A stretch of DNA of 64,000 bases from Paenibacillus albiflavus (lineage in GTDB: Bacteria; Bacillota; Bacilli; Paenibacillales; NBRC-103111), in assembly GCF_004344915.1 (NCBI RefSeq), contig NZ_SKFG01000001.1:186001-250000 (forward strand). Direction: 5' to 3'. Both the position numbers and the translations under genes were made by a program. This document shows, piece by piece, positions 25,648 to 35,004 of the stretch; within the stretch, counting starts at the first letter, position 1, and each line of letters starts with the position of its first letter. The notes beneath the pieces were generated by a model. It did no database searches. It saw nothing but the letters and a program-made list of their open reading frames with translations, and was not told where the DNA came from.

Positions 25648-26121
25648 TTACATAACTTCCAAAACAAAATTATAAAAAGCATCACCATGAGCGACATTCG
25701 GTTTTTTCTCATCCATCCACCACACGCCGTAAGAATAGTAATAGATTCCTTTTTGAATAGGTGCTTGAAAAGCATTATCATTTACAGCTACTTCCGTAAT
25801 TTGATGATCGCCGGTGATTTGCTCGACAAAGAATTTATTCGGCATGAGGTCGGAATTTATAACGAACTTAATAACTGCTCCAGGAGAAACCGTTATTGGT
25901 TTTTCGTTCTTTAAAAGTTCAACAGGACCAATTGAATCTACACACGTACCCTGATTTTCTGATGACCAGCAATATGTGCCAAGTTTTGTTTCGTATACTT
26001 TATCGCCAATATGGATTTCAGCTATAGGCGGTTGATTTCCTGTAAGTTCTTCGGTCCTTTCCTTTCCGCATCCAGTCAGCAAAAGAAAACTGATTAATGT
26101 AATAATAAAAATCTTTTTCAT
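25648..26121 (-). CDS. Lipoprotein of unknown function
   Basis: 157 aa from ATG 26121, which follows GGGGGAAAG; the longest ORF adds ten residues in front of this site. A clear lipobox signal, MKKIFIITLISFLLLTGCGKE, anchors it outside the membrane. The mature part has two Cys (YCWSSENQGTCVDS) that may form a disulfide and a beta-rich pattern ending VWWMDEKKPNVAHGDAFYNFVLEVM. Similar small lipoproteins occur in Bacillus relatives; no function is assigned. Confidence 0.8.
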   Translation of the reverse strand: MKKIFIITLISFLLLTGCGKERTEELTGNQPPIAEIHIGDKVYETKLGTYCWSSENQGTCVDSIGPVELLKNEKPITVSPGAVIKFVINSDLMPNKFFVEQITGDHQITEVAVNDNAFQAPIQKGIYYYSYGVWWMDEKKPNVAHGDAFYNFVLEVM

Positions 26122-26197
26122 GTCTTTCCCCCTAAATAGCATTGTTAACATATAAGGACGACAACAGTCTCACGATTGTTGCAATAATATTTTTGTA

Positions 26198-26251
26198 ACA
26201 AAAATAGAGGAGATAAGCTCATAAAATGATGAACCAACCATCCTCTATTTA
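26198..26251 (-). terminator. Terminator after the M28 peptidase gene
   Basis: Ten-base arms AAATAGAGGA and TCCTCTATTT with a 29-nt loop, then TTTTTG on the minus strand. Ends the gene at 26284. Confidence 0.65.
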
Positions 26252-26283
26252 CGTTATTATGCTCTATCCTTTTTACATAGCAG

Positions 26284-28617
26284 CTAATTGATCTCAATAG
26301 AAGTCGATGCAATGGTCGTTGAATCAAATTCTCGTGCAGGATTCAGATTGGCTGGCCTTGGTTTTACATCCAATCCTTGAACTGTCGTTAAATCATCTTT
26401 AATATCGCTGACAATTACGGCAGTCTTTCCTTTAGGAATATAATTCACCTCAAGATCAATTCCATCAGGCGATTTACCTGTAAAAGATAATACAAAACCT
26501 CTAGTCGATGGATCTGTATCGAATGGTTGACCATTAATCGTCACTTTCTGTACGATCACCTCTGGAATTGTTAGCAGTATACGACGTGCTTCCCGATTTG
26601 ATTTGACTTGCAGGTGTATCGTCCTACTTCCACTATCATCATGCGAATCAAGAACGGTGACTGTTGGCTTCGCAATTGGAATCACTGGTGCTTGGCTTGA
26701 TGCTACAAGTCGGTCTGATTGCCCTACTTTATAAATAAGAGGATAATACAGAATATCCTCGCTTTGTACGAAATAAGGTTTCGTCCAATCATTAAGCGGT
26801 GTTAAAGTAATCCATCGAGCATCTTGCTTATCAACATCCTGTACATAAACAAAATTCGAATCAATCGGGCGATCATTCATCTCCGTTACTAGGTAGCTGC
26901 CAGCTAACATAAGAATGGAAAGCGCGAATGTGATGGCAATCCAGAACCGCATACTTAGATCACGAAGAACATCTAGTAGAGGGAACAGCATAGCAAGCAA
27001 CAGAACAACGATTCCCATCACATAGACATTCGTTGCCATAGGCATAAAGATAAAAAGCATCCGAACAATGATCGTCCACAGCAATATAGGTCCAGCAGCG
27101 ATGATTAGCAACGTAACTGGATGCTTAACAACTGCTTCAGCATCACGTAAATGCAGCGCTATAATCATAACAAGCAATTGGATAACCAGCGGCCATAGGA
27201 ATAAGTAGCTGCCGCCAGGCAATAAGATAGAAATCGCGATTAAGATTATCATCCACAGAAGCTGCCCCGTAAACCAGAAATTTAGCATCGATACTTTGGC
27301 TTTCATCAGCCCCCAGATCACGAAGCATATGCCAAACGTAAGGAAGATGAATGCGAGTGCGAACCAATTATGATAATACATAGCTCCATTGCTTACGTGT
27401 AGTTTATACCCCCACAATCGTTCTACCGCCATCCATAAGCCATATGTCGCTCCTATAGATACGATGATTCCACCAAGTATCCCCAAAAAGCCTAAAGCAA
27501 GTTGACCTCCCAGCAATATTTTTTTCCGAAATCCAATAAAAGCAGCATATAAACCGAGAATAACAGCACCTAACGTCATATAAACTACATAAGCCTTTGG
27601 ATAATGAATGAGCGAGCCTAATACATTAAAATAGACTTGATCTGCCTCTTTCGTCTGTGTCAAATCTACCTGACCAAACTGTTTCGCCGCTGATAGTGCA
27701 TTCACACCATGATGCTGTAAAGTCGATAGGCTGACATTTTCAATACTGTCTTGCATAGAATGATAATTTGTCCAGCCGTCTCCAAATGCAAAATTGATTC
27801 CTGATATTCCTGCGGCATTCGAAATCGTCATGTCAGTATCATTGGGCATCAACGCATAAACATCACCCATCATCGATGTAGAAACTGGGTATTTAACTGA
27901 CTTGGCGAATTCGTCAATGATCCAACCATTCTCACGACTTGTCTGGAACATTAATGAGGGACCTTTCGTACCGCGTGCTTCAAAATTAACGACCATTCCT
28001 ATATCGCTTCGGAAAGGACTATTTTCTGAATCCCAGTATGCTCTAGCTCCATCCAAATCAAGTTCTTCTCCATCCGTGATAAGGAAAATAATATCATTCT
28101 GCAGCGGAGGTCCTTCACGCAGCACCCGGAGCGTTTCGAGCAAGGTTGCAACACCAACGCCGTCGTCGCTAGCTCCTCTACTGTAAGGAACCGAATCATA
28201 ATGCGCCGTTAGCATCAAAGCTTTGGTGCTATTCGTACCTGGCAGCCTGCCAATGATATTCGACACTGTAGTAGCTCGAATATAATTCGGCAGCAGGTTG
28301 CCTTGTTGTAAATCAGCAGTTGAGACTGTTTGAATAATAGGCTCGACACCCAATATTTTCATCTGCGATTGAATATAGGCCATCACCTGATCATTCTCAT
28401 CCGATCCTGTTGGGTGGGGAGCTTGCGCAATGGCTTTCACGTGTTTCATTGCACGTTCAGCAGAGAATTCTGTAGCTGGAGCTGATTCAGACAATGGTCT
28501 TGGTGATGAATCCTGAATAAAACTAAGTGTAATATAAAGTGCAAAGATTACGACAACGATCAATGATGGTATTTGCTTTTTTAAATTACGTTTCGTATCC
28601 TTTAGTTCAGCTTCCAT
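26284..28617 (-). CDS. Membrane-anchored M28 family peptidase
   Basis: 777 aa from ATG 28617, with GGAAGGTGGG upstream. One N-terminal membrane helix, then an M28 zinc aminopeptidase domain: LTAHYDSVPYSRGASDDGVG, FLITDGEELDLDGA, VVNFEARGT, and YHSMQDS supply the metal and catalytic residues (His, Asp, Glu, Glu, His). About nine transmembrane helices follow (residues 350-610), then an outer beta-rich domain. The layout resembles eukaryotic ER/vacuolar membrane peptidases (Fxna/Pff1). It is likely to act on peptides outside the membrane. Stands alone. Confidence 0.88.
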   Translation of the reverse strand: MEAELKDTKRNLKKQIPSLIVVVIFALYITLSFIQDSSPRPLSESAPATEFSAERAMKHVKAIAQAPHPTGSDENDQVMAYIQSQMKILGVEPIIQTVSTADLQQGNLLPNYIRATTVSNIIGRLPGTNSTKALMLTAHYDSVPYSRGASDDGVGVATLLETLRVLREGPPLQNDIIFLITDGEELDLDGARAYWDSENSPFRSDIGMVVNFEARGTKGPSLMFQTSRENGWIIDEFAKSVKYPVSTSMMGDVYALMPNDTDMTISNAAGISGINFAFGDGWTNYHSMQDSIENVSLSTLQHHGVNALSAAKQFGQVDLTQTKEADQVYFNVLGSLIHYPKAYVVYMTLGAVILGLYAAFIGFRKKILLGGQLALGFLGILGGIIVSIGATYGLWMAVERLWGYKLHVSNGAMYYHNWFALAFIFLTFGICFVIWGLMKAKVSMLNFWFTGQLLWMIILIAISILLPGGSYLFLWPLVIQLLVMIIALHLRDAEAVVKHPVTLLIIAAGPILLWTIIVRMLFIFMPMATNVYVMGIVVLLLAMLFPLLDVLRDLSMRFWIAITFALSILMLAGSYLVTEMNDRPIDSNFVYVQDVDKQDARWITLTPLNDWTKPYFVQSEDILYYPLIYKVGQSDRLVASSQAPVIPIAKPTVTVLDSHDDSGSRTIHLQVKSNREARRILLTIPEVIVQKVTINGQPFDTDPSTRGFVLSFTGKSPDGIDLEVNYIPKGKTAVIVSDIKDDLTTVQGLDVKPRPANLNPAREFDSTTIASTSIEIN

Positions 28618-28699
28618 CTTCGTACCCACCTTCCATCAATTTCCATATAATAATACTATCATATGAAGGGTACGATCACACTACATTAGTTTTATCTGC

Positions 28700-30331
28700 T
28701 TACGATTTCTTTGTTTCCTTCTCTCTTAAATCATCAAAATTCCCGATATGCGATAATAATTTACGATCCTTGATCTGCCATATTTGCTGGGCAAGTTTAT
28801 TGATGAAATATCGGTCATGAGAGATTGCGAGTACTGTTCCTGAGTAATCCTCAAGCATCTCTTCAAGCGCTTCTCTTGATTCAATATCCAGATGATTCGT
28901 TGGTTCGTCCAGCATCAGTAAATTCGGTTTGGCGTGCATGATTAAAGCTAGGCGCAGTCTAGTCCACTCACCGCCAGATAAATTACAGATCCCTTTGAAC
29001 ACATCAGCACCATAGAATAAGTATTGAGCTAATCTCCCTCGAGCAGTTCCTTCCTCCAAACCTGCTTCCTCCCGGAAATATTGCAGGACAGTTTGGTTAA
29101 CCTGCGGCTTTGAATCCTGTGCTAGATAGCCAACCTGAACACGTGAACCAAGCATCACTTCACCCTCATCTGGCTTCTCCTGACCTAGAATGAGCTTAAA
29201 TAATGTACTCTTACCCGTTCCGTTATCCCCTATGATGGCAACACGTTCACCATAACGAAGTAATTGCGAAGCATCTGTCAGAAGTAACCGATCTCCATAC
29301 GACTTCTCTACCTCAAGAAGTGTCACTACATCTTCACCTGATCGATCACCCAGATTGAATTCGAATTCGGCAGTCTTTCTTTGCAGAATAGGTCGTTTTA
29401 TCTTCTCCATACGATCAATCGCCTTCTGGATTGCAGCAGCTCTTCGGAAGAACTTATCATTACCACCAATCTTACCCCATTCTTGGTATCGCTTGATTGC
29501 TTCCTTCATCTGTTTGATCTGCTTCTGCTGATCTTGATAATCGGAGAATTGCTTCAGCAATCTCTCCTGCTTCTCCTGCTGATAACCTGAATAGTTGGTA
29601 TGATAAATAGAAGCTTCACCATCTTCGACTTCAACAATCTTATTTACTACTTGATCTAAGAAATACCGGTCGTGAGATACAATCACGTAGCTGCCCTTAT
29701 AATTACGCAAATAATTTTCGAGCCATTCTACAGCGGATACATCCAAATGGTTCGTTGGTTCATCAAGAAGAAGCAAGTTAGGATTCGCTAATAAAATCGA
29801 AGCAAGCCCGACTCTTGTTTTCTCCCCACCTGATAAAGATGCGAACAAACGTTGATAATGATCGGTAGGGACACTAAGTCCACTCGCAATTTGGTTTATC
29901 CGCGCCTCCATTTCATAACCGCCTGCTTGTTCGAATTGTTCTTGCAACTCAGCGTATTTCGCTAACACTTGATTTAGTTTGCTCTCATCTGCAAACACTT
30001 GTTCATCAGACATCGATGCCTCCATTACGACCATTCTGCGCTGTATGTCTCGAACCTCACCATATGCTTCCGATAAAACCTCGTAGACTGTCGTCTGCTC
30101 AGAGCGCTCAGCGGTTTGTTCTAGATAACCAATCTTCGTCATCTTACGAATGGCGATATCGCCTTGATCTTGCTTATCCATTCCGGCAATTAATTGGAGA
30201 ATAGTTGTCTTACCTGTTCCATTGCGACCAATCAGGCCAATTTTATCTTCATCATTTACTTCAAGCGTCAAATCAGAAAGAACTAAGTTAGCTCCATAAT
30301 ATTTATGAACTTGCTGCATACTTACGATCAT
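28700..30331 (-). CDS. ABC-F family ATPase
   Basis: 543 aa, two ABC domains and no membrane part. Domain 1: GRNGTGKTT, LSGGEKTRV, LLLDEPTNHLD. A long charged linker (about 240-320, KQEKQERLLKQFSDYQDQQKQIKQMKEAIK) as in ABC-F factors. Domain 2: GDNGTGKST, LSGGEWTRLRLA, LMLDEPTNHLD. ABC-F proteins act on ribosomes, either as translation factors or antibiotic protection proteins. Which one this is cannot be said from the sequence. ATG 30331 follows GGAGGG. Confidence 0.92.
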   Translation of the reverse strand: MIVSMQQVHKYYGANLVLSDLTLEVNDEDKIGLIGRNGTGKTTILQLIAGMDKQDQGDIAIRKMTKIGYLEQTAERSEQTTVYEVLSEAYGEVRDIQRRMVVMEASMSDEQVFADESKLNQVLAKYAELQEQFEQAGGYEMEARINQIASGLSVPTDHYQRLFASLSGGEKTRVGLASILLANPNLLLLDEPTNHLDVSAVEWLENYLRNYKGSYVIVSHDRYFLDQVVNKIVEVEDGEASIYHTNYSGYQQEKQERLLKQFSDYQDQQKQIKQMKEAIKRYQEWGKIGGNDKFFRRAAAIQKAIDRMEKIKRPILQRKTAEFEFNLGDRSGEDVVTLLEVEKSYGDRLLLTDASQLLRYGERVAIIGDNGTGKSTLFKLILGQEKPDEGEVMLGSRVQVGYLAQDSKPQVNQTVLQYFREEAGLEEGTARGRLAQYLFYGADVFKGICNLSGGEWTRLRLALIMHAKPNLLMLDEPTNHLDIESREALEEMLEDYSGTVLAISHDRYFINKLAQQIWQIKDRKLLSHIGNFDDLREKETKKS

Positions 30332-30373
30332 TGTTAACCCTCCATGGTTTATATATAGTTAGGTGTGAACGCC

Positions 30374-30402
30374 AAAAAGAGCCGTGGAATATTCCACGGC
30401 TC
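30374..30402 (-). terminator. Terminator after the 56-residue ORF
   Basis: GAGCCGTGGAAT/ATTCCACGGCTC is a perfect 24-bp palindrome at 30379-30402, followed on the minus strand by TTTTT. It isolates the small ORF at 30460-30630 from the ABC-F gene. Confidence 0.85.
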
Positions 30403-30459
30403 ATAAGCTTTATCGATAGTTGAAGTTACGATTATCGGTCATATTGAAGCCTTTATGAC

Positions 30460-30630
30460 TTAAATCGCTTGTTCATTTCCGTTAAAGGTTAAGGCAGGAT
30501 TATTTGCACGAGTTGTAAATCGTATAGGGAATAATGGACAGACTTCTCCCGTAGTACGATTTGCATGGCAAACACAACTGATCGTATCCTCTAATTGACT
30601 CAAGCGATCGTTGACATTCTCGTAATTCAT
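30460..30630 (-). CDS. 56-residue cysteine-containing ORF of unknown function
   Basis: An ORF (MNYENVNDRLSQLEDTISCV..., 56 aa) has RBS GGAGG before ATG 30630 and its own terminator. After a short amphipathic helix comes CVCHANRTTGEVC, three cysteines able to bind metal or heme (not a CxxCH), then PLFPIRFTTRANNPALTFNG. No family recognised. It sits alone between the ABC-F gene and the globin-coupled chemoreceptor. Evidence for expression is only the RBS-terminator frame. Confidence 0.65.
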   Translation of the reverse strand: MNYENVNDRLSQLEDTISCVCHANRTTGEVCPLFPIRFTTRANNPALTFNGNEQAI

Positions 30631-30726
30631 CCTACCTCACCTCCCTTAGTTCAGCACCACTGTATAATGGTTATAATTAACAATACAATATCACATCTAA
30701 TTTACATTAGCAATGGGATCATTGTT

Positions 30727-32460
30727 TTATGCCTTAGCTAAAGCTAAATCTTTCTGCAATTGATCGATCCCTTTAACAACAATCGTAGAGGTTTTTTCAA
30801 TTTGCAATAAAGTATCAAGTGCTTCTTTATGGCTTCCTTTTTGCATTTGTTGTGCAGCTGTCTTCGATAACTGATGAATTTGCGCATGCGGTTCATACAG
30901 AGCTTTGTAGGAATCAAGTGCTGCAATTGCAGCATTCGACTGATTTGAATCATACCATTGTCCAAGACGACAGCTATGAGCATCTACCACTTTGTCTGGG
31001 TCCATCTCTTGGAAGCCTAATACACTATTATAAACCCACCATTTCCACAGCAAATGATCCGTTCTGACTACACGAAGGAGCTGTGATTCACTCATATGGC
31101 CAATGAATTGCAAAGATTTATTTCGCAGATCATTCACCTTCACACTTACATCATAGATGCTGCGCCCTGTATCGTTTGCATTCGTTTTAATCTGCTCTGT
31201 TTCATTAAGTACTTCTACAATACGATTGGAGATATCATGTGTTGCTGCGGACTGCTCTTGAACTATTGCAGCAATATGCTGAGTAAAGCTGCTAATTTCA
31301 CTTACCTTCGTCATAATCACATCAAGACTACTAATTGCTTCTTTCGCTTCCTCTACGCAGCTAATTAAGGAGCCTGACATTCCATCTGATTTATCGCCAA
31401 CTGATCGAGCAGAAGCCTTCACTTTATCGATCATTCCTGTAATAGATTCCACTGAATGCTGTGTTTGGACAGATAATTTACGAACTTCATCTGCAACTAC
31501 GGCGAATCCTTTGCCCTCTTCACCTGCACGAGCTGCCTCAATCGCTGCATTCAGTGCTAATAAATTCGTCTGTTCCGCAACTTCCCGAATGAATTTAACT
31601 ACTTCGGTTACATTGTCAATTGCTTCAAATAGATGATCCAGTTTACTTCTTGTCTCTTTGAACTCCTCTACGACAGCTAAGAATCCCTTTAATGATTTAT
31701 AGATAACTTGCTGCCCGAGATTTGTCTGATGAACAAGGTTCTCCGTATTCTCAGCAACTTGAACAGCATGCTCGGCAACCCGCTCTACGGATTGAGATAA
31801 TTCTTCTGTTGCAAGATTGACGTTTATCGCTTCAGAAATTGTTTTATCTACTGCTACCAGCAGAGGTTTGACCTTATCGAGTTGAATTAATTCTTCAACA
31901 ATCTGACTATTCGTATCGACAAAACGAAACTCATGCGCCTCTTGATAAGCTTCAAGAATTAATTGTGAATCTAGCGTCAATACGCGATTCAAGGAAAGAA
32001 GAATTGAACTTGCCTCGCTCCGATTCGTAAAAGTTTCTAGAATATAAGGCAATAAATACTCATAAATACGAACATATGAACCAATATACCACTCAGGTGA
32101 TAATTGAATTCTGGCATGTACAATTCCGATCTTTATCCTCGATTGCACATATTTCTGATCAAATACAATTTGGGGAATTGAGTTTAGATACTCAACAAAA
32201 GTGTGAGACAACCGATCTATCGTGCTATGGCTTTGCATAATTTGCGCCAGATGAGGAACCTGTTTGAGTAAATCATAATGACGCTTCGTTATAGCCTCTG
32301 CATGCTTAGCGATAATATCTTGAAGCTTATTCACATTCGCCAAGTCATTCTTTGTTATTTGTAAGAAATAAAGTTTTTCTTTCAAACCATCTGACGCCGC
32401 AATATCTGTAGGTTGAATGGGATTTATAATGCTCGCAGGTGATTTTTTTAGAAGAAACAC
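30727..32460 (-). CDS. Globin-coupled methyl-accepting chemotaxis protein with CZB domain
   Basis: 577 aa from GTG 32460, which has GGAGGGGG (32476-32469) at 8-nt spacing; the longest ORF starts 13 codons earlier with no RBS. Residues 25-190 form a HemAT-type sensor globin; His115 in IKIGIVHARIQLSPEWYIGSY is the expected proximal heme ligand. Residues 200-460 are the MCP signalling coiled coil with hairpin tip IREVAEQTNLLALNAAIEAARAGEEGKGFAVVADEVRKL. The last ~110 residues fit a chemoreceptor zinc-binding (CZB) domain: His469, Cys497 (CRLGQWYDS), His525 and His529. No transmembrane segment. Likely senses O2, and perhaps zinc, in the cytoplasm. Confidence 0.88.
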   Translation of the reverse strand: MFLLKKSPASIINPIQPTDIAASDGLKEKLYFLQITKNDLANVNKLQDIIAKHAEAITKRHYDLLKQVPHLAQIMQSHSTIDRLSHTFVEYLNSIPQIVFDQKYVQSRIKIGIVHARIQLSPEWYIGSYVRIYEYLLPYILETFTNRSEASSILLSLNRVLTLDSQLILEAYQEAHEFRFVDTNSQIVEELIQLDKVKPLLVAVDKTISEAINVNLATEELSQSVERVAEHAVQVAENTENLVHQTNLGQQVIYKSLKGFLAVVEEFKETRSKLDHLFEAIDNVTEVVKFIREVAEQTNLLALNAAIEAARAGEEGKGFAVVADEVRKLSVQTQHSVESITGMIDKVKASARSVGDKSDGMSGSLISCVEEAKEAISSLDVIMTKVSEISSFTQHIAAIVQEQSAATHDISNRIVEVLNETEQIKTNANDTGRSIYDVSVKVNDLRNKSLQFIGHMSESQLLRVVRTDHLLWKWWVYNSVLGFQEMDPDKVVDAHSCRLGQWYDSNQSNAAIAALDSYKALYEPHAQIHQLSKTAAQQMQKGSHKEALDTLLQIEKTSTIVVKGIDQLQKDLALAKA

Positions 32461-32578
32461 GAGTAAGACCCCCTCCTTAGTAATATACATTTTGTTCATT
32501 ATAATCTATTGAAGACAAAAAAACGTCAGAATTCACCAAAATAATGACTAATAATTCGACAAATTTAGATTATTTATC

Positions 32579-32616
32579 AAAAAATGAAGCACATCTCTAA
32601 TGAAAGAGATGTGCTT
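32579..32616 (-). terminator. Terminator after the oxidoreductase operon
   Basis: Twelve-base arms AAGCACATCTCT and AGAGATGTGCTT, followed on the minus strand by CATTTTTT, 14 bp beyond the stop at 32630. Confidence 0.85.
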
Positions 32617-32629
32617 TCATATAAATAAC

Positions 32630-34939
32630 CTATAGATAAGGACTTTCGTGCTTCGCTTTAAGCATGTTCCAGCGACGTTCAACCTCTTGCTCAAATGCGT
32701 GCAATTCCTCACTGTACTCAGGTTTGAGCATATGTCTAGTCTTACCCATCATCTTGAGCCAATCGGATAATGGAACTTTCTTATTTTTATCCTCTGGATT
32801 GTAGGTAAGTGTAGTAATTCCGTTCTCTACCTCATATAGCGGGAAGAAACAGGAGTTAACCGCTTCACCAACGATATTCGAACCATCTTGATCCTCAGAT
32901 AACCAGTTCAGAGGACACGCGATCAGAATTTTACCATACACCATACCTTCGTGCTGTGCATACCATTGTGCTTTAGCAGCCTTCTTGACGAGGTCTTGAG
33001 GGAATGATTCGCTTCCGGTAAATACATATGGAATATGTGTAGCAGCCATAATTTGCGCTGTGTCTTTATGCTGGAATCTCTTTCCACCCTTGCTCTTACC
33101 AACGTTCGACGTCGATGTCCGATGTCCGATAGGCGTTGAGTAGGATTGCTGTGCACCTGTATTCATATAACCTTCGTTATCATACTCAAGAATGATCATT
33201 TTGTGGTTACGAAGCGCGGCACCAATCGATGGTCCCATTCCAATATCCATACCACCGTCACCTGTAATCATAACGAATGTGAAATCGTCCTTCAGGTTCA
33301 AATGATCAAGCTCGCCTCTACGCTTACGCTCCCAGAACATTTCAACGACACCTGATAATGTTGCAGCACCATTCTGGAACAGGTTATGAATGTACGTCGC
33401 TTTGTGAGCAGAGTATGGATAACCAGTTGTTACAACCATTGCGCAGCCTGTGTGGAATAGAGCGACGATATCGCCTTCGATCCCTTTGAAGAACAGCTCC
33501 AGACCTGAGAAAATACCGCAACCTGGACATGCACCATGACCTGGCGCAAGTCTCTTTGGCTTACCAGTAAGCGCACGTAGCGGAGGCATTTTGACATTAA
33601 CCTTGCCTGTTCCCTCATCCTTCGTCGCTTTGATAAGGCCTGTGTTCAGTGACTCATATTTCATTGGGTTCAGCACACGCTTCGGAGCTTTAGTTGGGTC
33701 CCCAGGTGTGTGTCCATAGTAATCAAATGGAACTTCAACCTTCCCTGCTTTAACGGCATCGATTGCGAATTGGAACATGTTATGTCCATCTTCTGCATAG
33801 AAATCTTTACCGCCAAGACCGTAAATACGGCTGATTACCATCGTATCTTTGTTGCCATATGTGAATAATGCTGCCTTGATCTCAAGCACCATATTACCGC
33901 CATGCGCACCATAAGAATCAGCACGATCACCAACGGTTACAGCCTTAACATTCTTAAGTGCTTCAGCAATTTGCTTCGCTGGGAATGGACGGATGATGTT
34001 TGGTGCAATGGAACCAGCTTTAATGCCTTTGGCACGCAATTGATCGACTACGTCCTTGATGATTTCTGACGATGAGTTCATAAGGAACACTGCAACTTCT
34101 GCATCTTCCATACGGTATAGATCCAGAATTGGGTAGTCACGACCTGTTAATTCGAAATATTCTTTGCGAATACGATCGTACACTTCCTCTGCATTATACA
34201 TCGCAACAGACTGCTGGTAACAGTTGTTGATATAGTCAGGTTCGTTCATGTATGGTCCAACTGTAATTGGATTGTCTCGATCAAGTGTATGCGGATACCC
34301 TACTGGAGGCTGCTCGCCAATGAAATCATGAACATCCTTGCGATGAGCAAAAGTCTCTACACGACGCTTCTGGTGAGATGTAAAATATCCGTCAGATGCA
34401 ACGATTACCGGCAAACGAACATCTTTATCTTCAGCAAGCTTGATCGCCATAATGTTCATGTCATAAACCGCCTGAGGGTCACGACACATTAAGATCGGCC
34501 AGCCTGTATTTAATGCAAAATATAAGTCGGAGTGATCACCATGAATATCAAGCGGACCTGATACAGAGCGACATACAAGGTTCATGACCATCGGAAAACG
34601 TGTACCGGATTGAACTGGCATTTGTTCGATCATATACAAATAGCCATTCGCACTCGTCGCGTTGAACACACGACCACCAGCTGTCGAGGCACCATAGCAA
34701 ATACCCGCTGAGCCATGCTCGCCGTCAGCAGGAATCAAGACGATATCATGTTGTCCATTCACTTTCATTAAATCTAGAAACTGTGCAACTTCCGTAGAAG
34801 GTGAAATTGGGAAGTAGCCCATAACATGATAATTTATTTGATGGGCAGCATATGCAGCCATTTCGTTACCTGACTCATACACCATGCGCTGCTCAACTTT
34901 ACCGTCCACTAGTCCTTCTTTTTTAATATCAATTGCCAA
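32630..34939 (-). CDS. 2-oxoacid:ferredoxin oxidoreductase, fused alpha-beta subunit
   Basis: 769 aa from TTG 34939; an ATG at 34951 touches AAAGG directly and is less likely. The alpha part (MGYFPISPSTEVAQFLD, pyrimidine-binding; ADGEHGSAGICYGASTAGGRVFNATSANG) is fused to the beta part, which carries the TPP site (ITGDGGMDIG) and ACPGCG cysteines. The pair of genes here would oxidise a 2-oxoacid such as pyruvate with CoA to acyl-CoA, reducing ferredoxin. Pyruvate is the likeliest substrate but not proven. It is the second gene after the gamma-delta subunit. Confidence 0.88.
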   Translation of the reverse strand: MAIDIKKEGLVDGKVEQRMVYESGNEMAAYAAHQINYHVMGYFPISPSTEVAQFLDLMKVNGQHDIVLIPADGEHGSAGICYGASTAGGRVFNATSANGYLYMIEQMPVQSGTRFPMVMNLVCRSVSGPLDIHGDHSDLYFALNTGWPILMCRDPQAVYDMNIMAIKLAEDKDVRLPVIVASDGYFTSHQKRRVETFAHRKDVHDFIGEQPPVGYPHTLDRDNPITVGPYMNEPDYINNCYQQSVAMYNAEEVYDRIRKEYFELTGRDYPILDLYRMEDAEVAVFLMNSSSEIIKDVVDQLRAKGIKAGSIAPNIIRPFPAKQIAEALKNVKAVTVGDRADSYGAHGGNMVLEIKAALFTYGNKDTMVISRIYGLGGKDFYAEDGHNMFQFAIDAVKAGKVEVPFDYYGHTPGDPTKAPKRVLNPMKYESLNTGLIKATKDEGTGKVNVKMPPLRALTGKPKRLAPGHGACPGCGIFSGLELFFKGIEGDIVALFHTGCAMVVTTGYPYSAHKATYIHNLFQNGAATLSGVVEMFWERKRRGELDHLNLKDDFTFVMITGDGGMDIGMGPSIGAALRNHKMIILEYDNEGYMNTGAQQSYSTPIGHRTSTSNVGKSKGGKRFQHKDTAQIMAATHIPYVFTGSESFPQDLVKKAAKAQWYAQHEGMVYGKILIACPLNWLSEDQDGSNIVGEAVNSCFFPLYEVENGITTLTYNPEDKNKKVPLSDWLKMMGKTRHMLKPEYSEELHAFEQEVERRWNMLKAKHESPYL

Positions 34940-35004
34940 AGTTACCCACATCCTTTACTTATCACTTGGAATTAAGGTTGAATCTATTCGATAAATACAC
35001 GCAA

